From the NCBI GenBank assembly GCA_025457915.1, contig JALOTL010000015.1, positions 1 to 64,000 of the forward strand: 64,000 nucleotides of DNA, in the 5' to 3' direction. The position numbers were made by a program, and so were the translations under genes. Position 1 is the stretch's first letter. Each line of letters begins with the position of its first letter. The notes under the pieces are model-generated. The model made no database searches and was not told the DNA's origin. It worked only from the letters and a program-made list of their open reading frames with translations. Shown here piece by piece: positions 46,081 to 54,849 of the stretch. The stretch comes from Spirochaetota bacterium. Its GTDB lineage: Bacteria; Spirochaetota; UBA4802; UBA5550.

Positions 46081-47004
46081 TCAGGATGATCCGTCAAGGA
46101 TAGAGATTATTTCATCCCTGGTCGCGGCGGCCATGAGCAGGCCCCTAAGCGCGGAGGCGTTCCTCATGTCCCTGATGTACTTTACCATGTGCTTGCGGAA
46201 CAGGATTATACCTTTACCGCCGTAAAAATCGAGCATCATATCGAGGTGTTCCTTGATGAGCGAAACGATCTCGCCGTGGGACGGGGTTTTCCCGGAAAAA
46301 ATCCATGGATTCCCGAGGGCCCCCCTGCCGATCATCACGGCCTGGCACCCGGAGGACTCCATCCTTGCAAGGGCCTCATCATGGCCGGATATGTCGCCGT
46401 TTCCGATCACCGGCAGGGAGCAATTCTCCCTTATCTCCCTGATCGCATCCCAGTCGGCCAGCCCGCCGTATTTCTGCGCCCTTGTCCTTCCGTGGACAAT
46501 GACGGCCCTGGCGCCCGAGTCCTCAATGGCTTTCACCACGTCCATGTAATTCCTGCTCTTATCGTCCCACCCGAGCCTGATCTTGGCAGTCACCGGAAGG
46601 CTTACCGCGGAAACGACCGCTGAAACGATTTCCCTAATACTGACAGGGTCGAGAAGAAGGGCGGCCCCGGACCCCGATCCGCAGACCTTCGGCGCTGGGC
46701 ATCCAAGGTTGATGTCTATAACGTCCGGACCAAGCTCCTCAACGATGGACGCGGCCCCGGCCATCACGCCCGCGGACTTTCCGAAGATCTGTATCGCAAG
46801 GGGCCTCTCACCGTCATGGAATTCAAGAAGCCTCGTCGTGTTCCTGTTTTTCCTGACGATGCCTTCCGCGCTGATGAGCTCGGTAACGGTAAGGCCGGCG
46901 CCGTGCCTGGCGGCTATCCTCCTGTAAGGGGAATCGGTGTAGCCGGCGATCGGGGCCAGCAGCAGTCTGCCGGCGAGTTCTATTCCGTTTAAGGACCCGT
47001 CCAA
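46081..47004 (-). CDS. dusB: tRNA-dihydrouridine synthase (DusB-like)
   Basis: 307 residues from TTG 47004, two bases after the START gene stop; no nearer ATG exists before the conserved block, so TTG is accepted. FMN enzyme reducing uridine in tRNA D-loops. LAPIAGYTDSPYRRIA, TVTELISAEGI, PLAIQIFGKSA, DINLGCPAPKVCGSGSGAAL (catalytic Cys), VHGRTRAQKYGGLADW and VIGNGDISG are all typical. Confidence 0.92.
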   Translation of the reverse strand: MDGSLNGIELAGRLLLAPIAGYTDSPYRRIAARHGAGLTVTELISAEGIVRKNRNTTRLLEFHDGERPLAIQIFGKSAGVMAGAASIVEELGPDVIDINLGCPAPKVCGSGSGAALLLDPVSIREIVSAVVSAVSLPVTAKIRLGWDDKSRNYMDVVKAIEDSGARAVIVHGRTRAQKYGGLADWDAIREIRENCSLPVIGNGDISGHDEALARMESSGCQAVMIGRGALGNPWIFSGKTPSHGEIVSLIKEHLDMMLDFYGGKGIILFRKHMVKYIRDMRNASALRGLLMAAATRDEIISILDGSS

Positions 47005-47006
47005 AT

Positions 47007-47618
47007 TTATTTCTGGTATTTAGGTTTCGCAGACATGGCCCTGAGGCCCTTCAGTGTTTTGAAAGGCATGTCCTTGCTGGAGCTGTTGGCTAGCCAAGCG
47101 GGGATGCCGCCGCCCGGGTTCGCCCTGACCTGGTAAAGGACGTAGGTTTTTTCGCCCCTTCTTTCGAGGTACCATTTGCCGTCCATGTCCTTGATCCTGA
47201 CCATGCCGTTGATCTCGGGACGGAGATCAGGCCTGTCGACCGCCTTCAGCGAGATGAAAATCCTGTCCGTCTTCACCGCGGCCCTCGATTCGACGACCAC
47301 GTCCCTGTTGCTGACGATCGGGGCCTTTGTCTGGTTGTAGACGATGGTCGATCCGTCGGGCCTCTTCTGGAGAATGGCCGCCTGGATGCAATCCGGAAGC
47401 CATTCAGTCGACGCCTGGACGTCGTCCAGGACCCTCTTTACAATTTCCATCTTCGCGTCAATGACGGTCTCACCCCTGAAGGCCCTGAAGTCTGATCCCT
47501 GCACCGGCATCGTGGATACTGTTATGCCCTCTTTCGTAAATTCGACCTTCCATTCCTCGGAAAAAGACGGAACCGTCAGCGCCAGAAAGACGGCGGATAT
47601 AATTACAATTTTTTTCAT
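47007..47618 (-). CDS. secreted START-domain protein
   Basis: 203 residues, GGAGG before the ATG. Signal peptide VIISAVFLALTVPSFSE. The START/Bet v1-like lipid-binding fold is seen in TKEGITVSTMPVQGSDFRAF, EIVKRVLDDVQASTEWLPDC, VYNQTKAPIVSNRDVVVES and WYLERRGEKTYVLYQ. Bacterial START proteins of this type are periplasmic and may bind hydrophobic ligands. It directly precedes the dus gene, probably in one transcript. Confidence 0.88.
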   Translation of the reverse strand: MKKIVIISAVFLALTVPSFSEEWKVEFTKEGITVSTMPVQGSDFRAFRGETVIDAKMEIVKRVLDDVQASTEWLPDCIQAAILQKRPDGSTIVYNQTKAPIVSNRDVVVESRAAVKTDRIFISLKAVDRPDLRPEINGMVRIKDMDGKWYLERRGEKTYVLYQVRANPGGGIPAWLANSSSKDMPFKTLKGLRAMSAKPKYQK

Positions 47619-47835
47619 GAAAACCTCCGAATCGCGATAAAAATGTCCCCGTCCGGAAAAAAGGGTCCGCGGGTCCCTGATCGAACATAATCAGCATCGA
47701 TTGGAAGTGGCAAGTATTTTTTCTGGCATGGAAACATCCACGTCCGGGCCGGTTCACCGGTGATGGATATCCGGGAGAAACCGGTACATCGCGGTTATAT
47801 CCTTTCAAAAGCGGCCCCCGGTTCGTTAATCTATT

Positions 47836-49368
47836 ATGGACAATGAAATCCTTTCACGCGCCATATCTACGGGGCTCCTGGGGATAGACGCCAGGCTCGT
47901 CGAGATCGAGGTCGACATCATCAAAGGCCTTCCCAACTTTACGATCGTAGGCCTCCCGGACTCCACCATCAAGGAGTCCAAGGACAGGATAAGATCCGCC
48001 GTGGAAAACTCCGGCTTCGAGTTTCCGCCGAACAACTTTGTCGTGAACCTGGCCCCGGCCGGCTTTAAAAAGCAGGGCCCCAATTTCGACCTCCCGATCG
48101 CCGTATCCATCCTCCGCGCGACCGGGCAGTGCCCGGTTGACACCGATAAAATACCGATGGTAGGGGAGCTCTCCCTGGACGGAAGGGTCAAGGCGGTAAA
48201 GGGCGTCATTTCAATGGCGATCGCCCTTTTCGGGGAGGGATACAGGAAAATGATCATACCCTTCGACAACAGGTTTGAGGCCTCCGCCATCGATGAGATG
48301 AGCGTCTACCCGGTAAGGAGCATCGCGGAAACCATCGACGCGCTGAAGGAGATGATCCCGCCGTTCCGCGAACGCCCCGCCCGGCAGGACGAAAAAATCA
48401 GCCTGCCGGACTTTTCAGAGGTGAAGGGCCAGGAAATTTCAAAAAGGGCGCTCGAGATTGCCGCTGCCGGACACCACAACATCCTTCTTTACGGTTCCCC
48501 GGGATCCGGAAAAACAATGCTCGCCAGGCGACTGCAGTCGATCCTCCCATCCCTTTCAAGGGAGGAATCGATAGAAACCACCATGATCCATTCCGTGGGC
48601 GGGGCCCTTTCAGGCGACTGCGGGCTCGTTTCAAGGCCTCCATTCCGGTCTCCGCACCATACGGCTTCAGACGTGGCCCTGGTCGGCGGAGGGAAATTCC
48701 CCACCGTGGGGGAGGTATCGCTATCGCACAACGGTGTTCTTTTCATGGACGAATTCACCGAGTTCAAATCCAACGTAATACAGGCCCTGAGGCAGCCGCT
48801 CGAAGACCGCGAGATCACTGTCGCCAGGGCTGCCGGTTCATGCAGGTTTCCCTCGGACTTCATGCTCGTGGCCGCTTCAAATCCATGCCAGTGCGGGTAC
48901 CTGTTCGAGGACAATTCCAACTGCAGGTGCCCGTCATGGAAGGTCAGGGGTTATTTCCAGAAAATAGCGGGACCGATACTGGACAGGATAGACATGGAGG
49001 TGCTGATCAAAAGGGTCCCTTACAGGGACCTGCTGTCCGTCGGCCGAGAGGAAAGCTCTTCCGCCATCAGGAAAAGGGTTGAGGGCGCCAGGGCAATGCA
49101 GGCGAAAAGGTTCGCCGGCAGCGTGACGAGGTACAACGCAAGTATGACAGGTGAAGAGGTGAATGAATTCTGCGCGCTTGAGCCTGATACCGGCGCCCTT
49201 CTCGAACACGCCGTGAAAAAAATGAACCTGACAGCGAGGTCTTTCTTCAAGATACTCAAGGTCAGCAGGACCATAGCGGACCTGGACGGCAGGGAGGGGA
49301 TAGAAAAAAGGGACATACTGGAGGCCCTGTCCTATAAAAATCTGCAGAGAAACTACGACGTGGGCTGA
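47836..49368 (+). CDS. YifB/ComM-type Mg-chelatase-like AAA+ ATPase
   Basis: 510 residues, usual length. N-terminal ribosomal S5/Lon-like domain (residues 1-170: GLPNFTIVGLPDSTIKESK, NLAPAGFKKQGPNFDLPIA), then an AAA+ core: Walker A LLYGSPGSGKTMLARRL, FRSPHHTASDVALVGGG, Walker B VLFMDEFTEF, and a sensor ASNPCQCG with the Cys-rich loop. C-terminal NLQRNYDVG. ComM is a helicase aiding branch migration in natural transformation; YifB homologues are broadly kept even where competence is unknown. Confidence 0.93.
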   Translation: MDNEILSRAISTGLLGIDARLVEIEVDIIKGLPNFTIVGLPDSTIKESKDRIRSAVENSGFEFPPNNFVVNLAPAGFKKQGPNFDLPIAVSILRATGQCPVDTDKIPMVGELSLDGRVKAVKGVISMAIALFGEGYRKMIIPFDNRFEASAIDEMSVYPVRSIAETIDALKEMIPPFRERPARQDEKISLPDFSEVKGQEISKRALEIAAAGHHNILLYGSPGSGKTMLARRLQSILPSLSREESIETTMIHSVGGALSGDCGLVSRPPFRSPHHTASDVALVGGGKFPTVGEVSLSHNGVLFMDEFTEFKSNVIQALRQPLEDREITVARAAGSCRFPSDFMLVAASNPCQCGYLFEDNSNCRCPSWKVRGYFQKIAGPILDRIDMEVLIKRVPYRDLLSVGREESSSAIRKRVEGARAMQAKRFAGSVTRYNASMTGEEVNEFCALEPDTGALLEHAVKKMNLTARSFFKILKVSRTIADLDGREGIEKRDILEALSYKNLQRNYDVG

Positions 49369-49372
49369 ATCT

Positions 49373-50209
49373 TCAGTCCGCGCATGGCCCGTTCCTGTGC
49401 CCCTTGATGAACTCGCCAGCGGCTATTATGTCCATCGGCTTCGATATGAAGTATCCCTGGCAGTAGTCGCATCCGTAATCCTTCAACATGGAAATATGGA
49501 CCTCCTGGTCGACCCCCTCCGCGACCACCTTCATCTTTAAATTGTGCGCGAGCCCTATGACCGCCCTCACGATCACCTCGCTCTGGTCGTCTATGTGCAT
49601 CCACTGCACGAAGGACCTGTCGATTTTCAGGGTGTCGACAGGAAAATGCCTGAGATAAGTAAGGGACGAATATCCGGTTCCGAAGTCGTCCATGTATATG
49701 CGGAAATTTCTTGCCTTGAGTTTGAGCAGCATCATGTTCGCCGAATCAACGTCGTCCATCAGGGTGCTTTCGGTTATTTCAAAGATGAAGTCCTCGGGAT
49801 TGATGTTTTTCCTTTCAACGATGCCGAAAATCGTATCGCAGAGCTCGTGGCTCAGGAACTGCTTCGCCGACAGGTTGACGCTCATCTTGAGGCTCTTGTC
49901 GAATTCGTAGGTATTCTGCCATTTTTTGAGCTGGCCCGCGGCCTCCTCTATCACCTTGAAGCCCAGTGGAATGATGAGGGAGGTTTTTTCAGCAATGGGT
50001 ATGAAGTCATCCGGCATTACCAGGCCCCTTTCTGGGTGGTTCCACCGCGCGAGGGCCTCGAATCCCATGATGCAGTTGTTCACAAGGTTAATAACGGGTT
50101 GATAATGGAGAATAAATTCGTTGTCATTAATAGCCCGGAAGAGTTCCTCCTCGATCTTCTTTTCATCATACTCGTTTTTAATTTCCATTTTCCGGCTCTT
50201 AACTTGCAT
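49373..50209 (-). CDS. EAL-domain cyclic-di-GMP phosphodiesterase
   Basis: 278 residues, essentially only an EAL domain. All main catalytic motifs are present: GFEALARWNHPERG, SVNLSAKQFLS, FEITESTLMDD, YMDDFGTGYSSLTYL, LKIDRSFVQ, VVAEGVD and CQGYFISKPM. So it should hydrolyse c-di-GMP to pGpG. No sensor or GGDEF domain; control must come from elsewhere. Converges with yifB, four bases apart. Confidence 0.93.
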   Translation of the reverse strand: MQVKSRKMEIKNEYDEKKIEEELFRAINDNEFILHYQPVINLVNNCIMGFEALARWNHPERGLVMPDDFIPIAEKTSLIIPLGFKVIEEAAGQLKKWQNTYEFDKSLKMSVNLSAKQFLSHELCDTIFGIVERKNINPEDFIFEITESTLMDDVDSANMMLLKLKARNFRIYMDDFGTGYSSLTYLRHFPVDTLKIDRSFVQWMHIDDQSEVIVRAVIGLAHNLKMKVVAEGVDQEVHISMLKDYGCDYCQGYFISKPMDIIAAGEFIKGHRNGPCAD

Positions 50210-50379
50210 TTATATGCTCTTTATCATCGGAGATGAATTTATTAATTGCTTGAATAATAATCATAACTGTAAAAAATATCAATAATTATTTCCGGAATGA
50301 TATGTTTTTATTCGAGGCATCCGCCGGTCCGCAGGGAATTGACACTTATAATGAATGTGTTTTATTTTGAGTTTTTCAT

Positions 50380-51369
50380 ATGAATTCAGCAATACTGAAA
50401 AGCCCGTCGCGTTTTTTTCTGTTATTTTTTATATCAGCCGCATCGTGCTCGAGCGGGGTTGTTTCCATTTCAGCGGGTGCAAACGAGCAGTGGGCGCGGC
50501 CCTATGTCGCCGGGATGAACGGCGCGGAAAATATCTGTTTCGACGGCGCCGGCTCCATGTTCATAAGCGGGCTTGACGGCTTCATATATAGAATCGCCCC
50601 GACCGGAAATCCATACAGGGGCATTATCACTGCCAGAAAAAAATTCGGGCGGATGTGTCTCGGCATTGAATCCGGACCGGACGGTTTCATTTACGCCGGG
50701 GTCTGGACCGAGTCAGGCGGAAGAAGAATAGCCAGGATTTCAAAAAACCTTGTCCTGGTAAAATTCCTCACCGGCGACATCGAGGGCCTTAACGGGTTCG
50801 AGCAGAGGGACGGCTACCTTTATTTTGCGCAATCAGACATGGGCATTTTCTTTCCGAAAGGGAAAATATCGAGGGCGAAATTCTCCGACGACGAAAGCTT
50901 CAATAAACCGGAAACGGTGGTGGACGGGGCCGGGATGGTGAACGGCCTTGCGTTTTCGCCTGACGGGAAGACCCTGTATTATACCGAGACCTTCAACGGG
51001 GTCTGGGCATGCGATATGGGAACCGGGAGCAGGAAAAAAATATTCTCTCCATCCGGGCTTTTGCAGGTCATCGACGACCTCGATGTCAGTCCCGACGGCA
51101 CCGTGTGGGCATGCTTCAATTCCGACAAGGCGATATTGAGGATAGCAGGTCAGGGCGCACCGGATGAATATTCCATAGGCGAGCTGGGGGCGCCGTCTTC
51201 ATGCAGGTTCGGAAGAGGACCGGGATTTAAAAAAGATTTCCTTTACATCACGGAATTCGGTCTGAAGGGAAGGAGCACGGTAAAAGACGGCAGGGGCGTC
51301 TGGGCCTTCCCTGTAAACCATGCGGGCAATCAGCGCCACGATAATTCATCGAAGGAGCCGCAAAAATGA
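50380..51369 (+). CDS. SMP-30/gluconolactonase-like lipoprotein
   Basis: 329 residues. The leader FFLLFFISAASCSS gives a lipobox (ISAASC). The body is a six-bladed propeller of SMP-30/strictosidine-synthase type: GAENICFDGAGSMFISGLDG, IESGPDGFIYAGVWTE, MVNGLAFSPDGKTLYYTETF and DDLDVSPDGTVWACF. Family members are calcium-dependent lactonases or related hydrolases. Ends in ATGA overlap with the flavodoxin-type gene, so the two are coupled. Confidence 0.85.
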   Translation: MNSAILKSPSRFFLLFFISAASCSSGVVSISAGANEQWARPYVAGMNGAENICFDGAGSMFISGLDGFIYRIAPTGNPYRGIITARKKFGRMCLGIESGPDGFIYAGVWTESGGRRIARISKNLVLVKFLTGDIEGLNGFEQRDGYLYFAQSDMGIFFPKGKISRAKFSDDESFNKPETVVDGAGMVNGLAFSPDGKTLYYTETFNGVWACDMGTGSRKKIFSPSGLLQVIDDLDVSPDGTVWACFNSDKAILRIAGQGAPDEYSIGELGAPSSCRFGRGPGFKKDFLYITEFGLKGRSTVKDGRGVWAFPVNHAGNQRHDNSSKEPQK

Positions 51370-52751
51370 AATTTACCGTCCTGAACGGAAGCCCGAAGGG
51401 AATGACGAGCGTAACGATGCAGTACGTCAGGTACCTGATGCGGGAATTTCCGGGCCACGAATTCGTTATCCACAACATATCCCACGGGATAAAAAAAATT
51501 GAAAGGGACCGCGGGGCCTTCGATGCGATAATGAACGACGTGAAGTCATCAGATTGCGTGATCTGGGGCACCCCGGTCTATTTCCTGCTCGTCCCGTCCC
51601 AGTACAAGAGATTCATAGAACTGATCCGGGAAAGGAACGCCCGGGGGCATTTCAAAGGCAGGCACTCGGCCGTGCTCATCACATCCATCCACTTTTTCGA
51701 CAACACGGCGCTGACTTATCTTAACGCCATCAGCGACGACCTGGGCATGAAGTACGCCGGATCATTTTCAGCGGACATGTACGACCTGATGAAATCAGAG
51801 CAGAGGAAAAAGCTTTCCACATATTTCGAGGGGGTCGTACGGCAGATTGAGGGCGGGATGGCGTTTTCCAGGGCCTTCGCTGCAGTCAGGAAAAGCACCT
51901 TCAGGTACAGGCCCGGGAGACCGAAGGGGGCCGTCAACACCTGGAATAAAAAAATAACGGTAGTGACAGACTGCACGGACAACAGCTCAGGCCTCAGGGG
52001 CATGATTGACGGCTTTTGCGGGTGCTTCGGTGGCGGCGTCGAGGTGATAAATCTATACGACATAGACATCGGGGGCGGCTGCCTCGGCTGCTGCCGATGC
52101 GGGCTCGACAACGAATGCATCTACGGCGACAGCGACGGCTATATAAATTTTTACAATTCGAAAATAAAGACATCGGACGCGATCGTGTTCGCCGGCGAAA
52201 TAAAGGACAGGTACCTTTCCTGGAAATTCAAGCAGTATTTCGACAGGAGCTTTTTCAACACCCACGCCCCGTCAATCGGGGGAAAGCAGGCCGCTTTCCT
52301 GATTTCCGGGCCCCTCTCATCGATCCCGAATCTAAGGCAGATACTGGAGGGGTATATCGAAATGCAACACGCGAACCTGGTCGATTTCGTGTCAGACGAA
52401 GTGAATAATTCCCGCGAACTGGATTCGATGATACGCAGCCTCGCAGAAAGGCTGGCAATGAACCTGGAAACCGGGTACATAAAAAACAAGTCCTTCCTCG
52501 GCGTGGGCGGAACGAAGGTCTTCAGGGACGACGTATGGGGCAGGCTCAGGTTCGTATTCCGCATGGACCACGGGTATTACAAGAAGCACGGGATATACGA
52601 TTTCCCGCACAGGCAATACCGCACCAGGCTCCTCAACGCGTCGATGTCGGTCCTGATGGTGATCCCCGGGTTCAGGAAAGCATTTTCCCCGAAGATAAAA
52701 AAAGGGATGATCAGGCCGTTCCAGTTCCTTTTCAAGGACAATAACAAGTAA
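51366..52751 (+). CDS. double flavodoxin-fold NADPH-dependent FMN reductase-like protein
   Basis: 461 residues, AAGGAG before the ATG. Two flavodoxin-like domains: residues 1-165 (LNGSPKGMTSVTMQYVRYL, CVIWGTPVYFLLVPSQYK) and ~195-390 (VVTDCTDNSSGLRGMIDGF, then GGGCLGCCRCGLDNECIYGD). The second has the Cys arrangement of iron-sulfur flavoproteins (CxxCxxC plus a later Cys), so it may carry a cluster. A basic C-terminal ~70 residues follow. Most relatives have one domain. Probably transfers electrons from NAD(P)H; partner unknown. Confidence 0.85.
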   Translation: MKFTVLNGSPKGMTSVTMQYVRYLMREFPGHEFVIHNISHGIKKIERDRGAFDAIMNDVKSSDCVIWGTPVYFLLVPSQYKRFIELIRERNARGHFKGRHSAVLITSIHFFDNTALTYLNAISDDLGMKYAGSFSADMYDLMKSEQRKKLSTYFEGVVRQIEGGMAFSRAFAAVRKSTFRYRPGRPKGAVNTWNKKITVVTDCTDNSSGLRGMIDGFCGCFGGGVEVINLYDIDIGGGCLGCCRCGLDNECIYGDSDGYINFYNSKIKTSDAIVFAGEIKDRYLSWKFKQYFDRSFFNTHAPSIGGKQAAFLISGPLSSIPNLRQILEGYIEMQHANLVDFVSDEVNNSRELDSMIRSLAERLAMNLETGYIKNKSFLGVGGTKVFRDDVWGRLRFVFRMDHGYYKKHGIYDFPHRQYRTRLLNASMSVLMVIPGFRKAFSPKIKKGMIRPFQFLFKDNNK

Positions 52752-52766
52752 ACGGAGGTTTATAAA

Positions 52767-53012
52767 ATGATGGATGGAAACGAACTGAACCTTTACCAAA
52801 TCGTAAAGAGGGCCGTTGAAGACCAGATAAAAAGCAACAATCCGCCGGCAACCAGGGAAACCTACGAAAGACTGCTGAGCGAGGGCAATGACGAAATCAC
52901 CGCCAAGGAAAAAATTGCGTCCGTAATAGCGGAATCGATTTACCAGATAATGATGGAAGACAGAAAAATCGATGAAAAGATATTCAGCCAGAAGCTCGCT
53001 TCGCTGAAGTAA
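52767..53012 (+). CDS. small hypothetical protein
   Basis: 81 residues, GGAGG eight bases before the ATG. Charged and helical with no membrane segment: YQIVKRAVEDQIKSNNPPAT, ETYERLLSEGNDEITAKEKI, VIAESIYQIMMEDRKIDEKI. Not a family I can name, though the I..VI..E.Y.I pattern is common in small cytosolic proteins of anaerobes. 15 bases downstream of the double-flavodoxin gene, so in its operon. Its end overlaps the end of the OppD gene by 29 bases. Confidence 0.65.
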   Translation: MMDGNELNLYQIVKRAVEDQIKSNNPPATRETYERLLSEGNDEITAKEKIASVIAESIYQIMMEDRKIDEKIFSQKLASLK

Positions 53013-53997
53013 CCCGTCTCCCCCCGGCCTTTATGCATCTTGCCGTCTGTCCGCGCCTGAAGCCGAACAATTCGATGGGTGACTCGAGACACTCCGCAGA
53101 GCCCACCGGGCATCTCGGATGAAAGACGCACCCGGTCGGGATCCCGGTCAGCGCGGGCACGGTACCCGGTATCGTTTTCAGCCTCTTCCTTTTCCCGCCG
53201 ATCTTGGGCACGGCATCGAAAAGGCCCCTGGTATACGGATGCAGAGGATTGCGGAAAATGTCCGCGGTCCTTCCATACTCGACTATCTCACCCGCGTACA
53301 TTATGGCGATGTGATCGGCTATGTTCGCCACAATCCCGAGATCGTGCGTGATAAGGAGCATCGTCATGCCCCTTTCCTTCTGTATCCTGAGAAGAAGGTC
53401 CAGTATCTGGGCCTGTATGGTTACGTCAAGCGCCGTGGTGGGTTCGTCGGCTATCAGCAGCGATGGCGACATTGAAAGGGCCATCGCAATCATCACCCTC
53501 TGCCGCATTCCACCGGAAAATTCATGGGGATATGAATGGTACCTCTTTTCAGGATTTGGGATGCCCACGCTGGAAAGCATCTCCACGGCTACATCCATCG
53601 CCTTTTTTTCACCGATGTCGAAATGCCTGCGCACCCCCTCGATAATCTGATACCCGATCGACAGGACAGGATTCAGGGAAGTCATGGGCTCCTGGAAAAT
53701 CATCGCGATCTCCCTCCCCCTGACCGACCTGAGTTCGTCTTCTACCAGGGAGGTGATTTCCCTTCCCCTGTACCTGATGCTGCCGGATATTATTTCACCC
53801 GGGGGGGGAACGAGTCCGAGAAGGGAAAACGCGGTCACGGATTTGCCGCAGCCGGACTCGCCGACCAGCCCGAGGGTTTCACCCCCGGCAATGGAAAACG
53901 ATACGCCCCTGACGGCGTTTACGTCCCCTTCGGGCATCCTGAAGCTCACGCCGAGGCCGCCAACCTCGAGGATATTGTTCTCATCCGATGTTTTCAA
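52984..53997 (-). CDS. oligopeptide/dipeptide ABC transporter ATP-binding protein (OppD/DppD-like)
   Basis: 337 residues from TTG 53997 (AGGA eight bases upstream), overlapping the previous gene by TTGA. Motifs: Walker A LVGESGCGKSVTAF, Q-loop MIFQEPMTSLNP, signature EFSGGMRQRVMIA, Walker B LLIADEPTTALDVT and H-loop LITHDLGI. The C-terminal oligopeptide domain has CVFHPRCP and a later Cys (4Fe-4S-like Cys set). No permease, substrate-binding protein or OppF partner is in this window, so it is an orphan here. Confidence 0.92.
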   Translation of the reverse strand: MKTSDENNILEVGGLGVSFRMPEGDVNAVRGVSFSIAGGETLGLVGESGCGKSVTAFSLLGLVPPPGEIISGSIRYRGREITSLVEDELRSVRGREIAMIFQEPMTSLNPVLSIGYQIIEGVRRHFDIGEKKAMDVAVEMLSSVGIPNPEKRYHSYPHEFSGGMRQRVMIAMALSMSPSLLIADEPTTALDVTIQAQILDLLLRIQKERGMTMLLITHDLGIVANIADHIAIMYAGEIVEYGRTADIFRNPLHPYTRGLFDAVPKIGGKRKRLKTIPGTVPALTGIPTGCVFHPRCPVGSAECLESPIELFGFRRGQTARCIKAGGRRVTSAKRASG

Positions 53998-54275
53998 GTT
54001 ATATTCCTGCTTGTTCTGTTCACGTCGAATCCCTCCGCCGCGAGCCTGGAGCCGAGGGCTTCAAAATCCGCGTCTTCAAGACGGCACTTATAAATCACGG
54101 ATTCCCTGTACGCGATAATCTCAGCCCTCCTGACAGGGACGACGCTCAGTACGTTGTTTTCGACCTGCACGGGCCTTCTCTCGTTCGTCTCGGCCAGTAC
54201 GATCCTGGCGATCCCCTGCTCCTTGAGAATTCCAAGAAAATCTTCAATCCTGTCGATTATTATTTCTTTCTGCAT
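53994..54275 (-). CDS. hypothetical protein
   Basis: 93 residues from ATG 54275 (the frame can extend to 54344, but the lead looks non-coding). No membrane segment; alternating helix and strand (DRIEDFLGILKEQGIARIVL, VENNVLSVVPVRRAEIIAYR). No recognised family. It ends in a TTGA overlap with the OppD gene and follows the cyclic-nucleotide-binding gene by 92 bases. Confidence 0.55.
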   Translation of the reverse strand: MQKEIIIDRIEDFLGILKEQGIARIVLAETNERRPVQVENNVLSVVPVRRAEIIAYRESVIYKCRLEDADFEALGSRLAAEGFDVNRTSRNIT

Positions 54276-54366
54276 ACGCCGGCATTCATTAATGAAAAAA
54301 TTCAGTCCGGTCCGATGATGAACAGGCCGGATACGGGATGTCAAGATATTAATCTCGGGGCCGTTC

Positions 54367-54795
54367 CTATCTTATCTTTTCCTCCACCCTCTCCCTCAGC
54401 CTCTCGGAAATTATCAGTATGATGTTCTTGTAAAGCTTTACAAGGATCCCGGGGTCCAGCTCCCCGAGCATGGCCTCGCCGGTCGCGAGAAGAACCAGGT
54501 CGCCGTTCGCCTCGGCCGTAGCCGACCTGGTTTCGCCGGACAGGGCTCCCATTTCCCCGAAGCATTCGCCGACCCTGATGACGTCGAGGGTTTTTCCCTC
54601 TTTCTTTACGATGACCGATCCGGTAATTATTAGATACAGCTCGGCCCCCTTGGTGTCTTCCTGGAAGATTACATCGCCGCCCTTGAAGGATTTCCTGGTG
54701 CAGCACTTCAGCAGCCGGAGCACCTCCTCTTCCGAAAATGAATGAAAAATGCGGCTCTCGTTGGCCAGAATTTTTATGATTTTATCAAGCTCCAT
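54367..54795 (-). CDS. cyclic nucleotide-binding domain protein
   Basis: 142 residues, GGAG eight bases before the ATG. The cNMP-binding barrel covers nearly the whole protein: KGGDVIFQEDTKGAELYLII, then VGECFGEMGALSGETRSATA, the phosphate-binding cassette with G-E..L and the R-SA stretch. No DNA-binding HTH, so not a CRP regulator. A final amphipathic helix ends it. 54 bases after the giant hybrid kinase on the same strand; a partner role in its signalling is possible. Confidence 0.85.
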   Translation of the reverse strand: MELDKIIKILANESRIFHSFSEEEVLRLLKCCTRKSFKGGDVIFQEDTKGAELYLIITGSVIVKKEGKTLDVIRVGECFGEMGALSGETRSATAEANGDLVLLATGEAMLGELDPGILVKLYKNIILIISERLRERVEEKIR

Positions 54796-54849
54796 AAATA
54801 AATCTCCATGTCATTTCATCATGCCCGGTCGGGACGGTAATATATCCTT

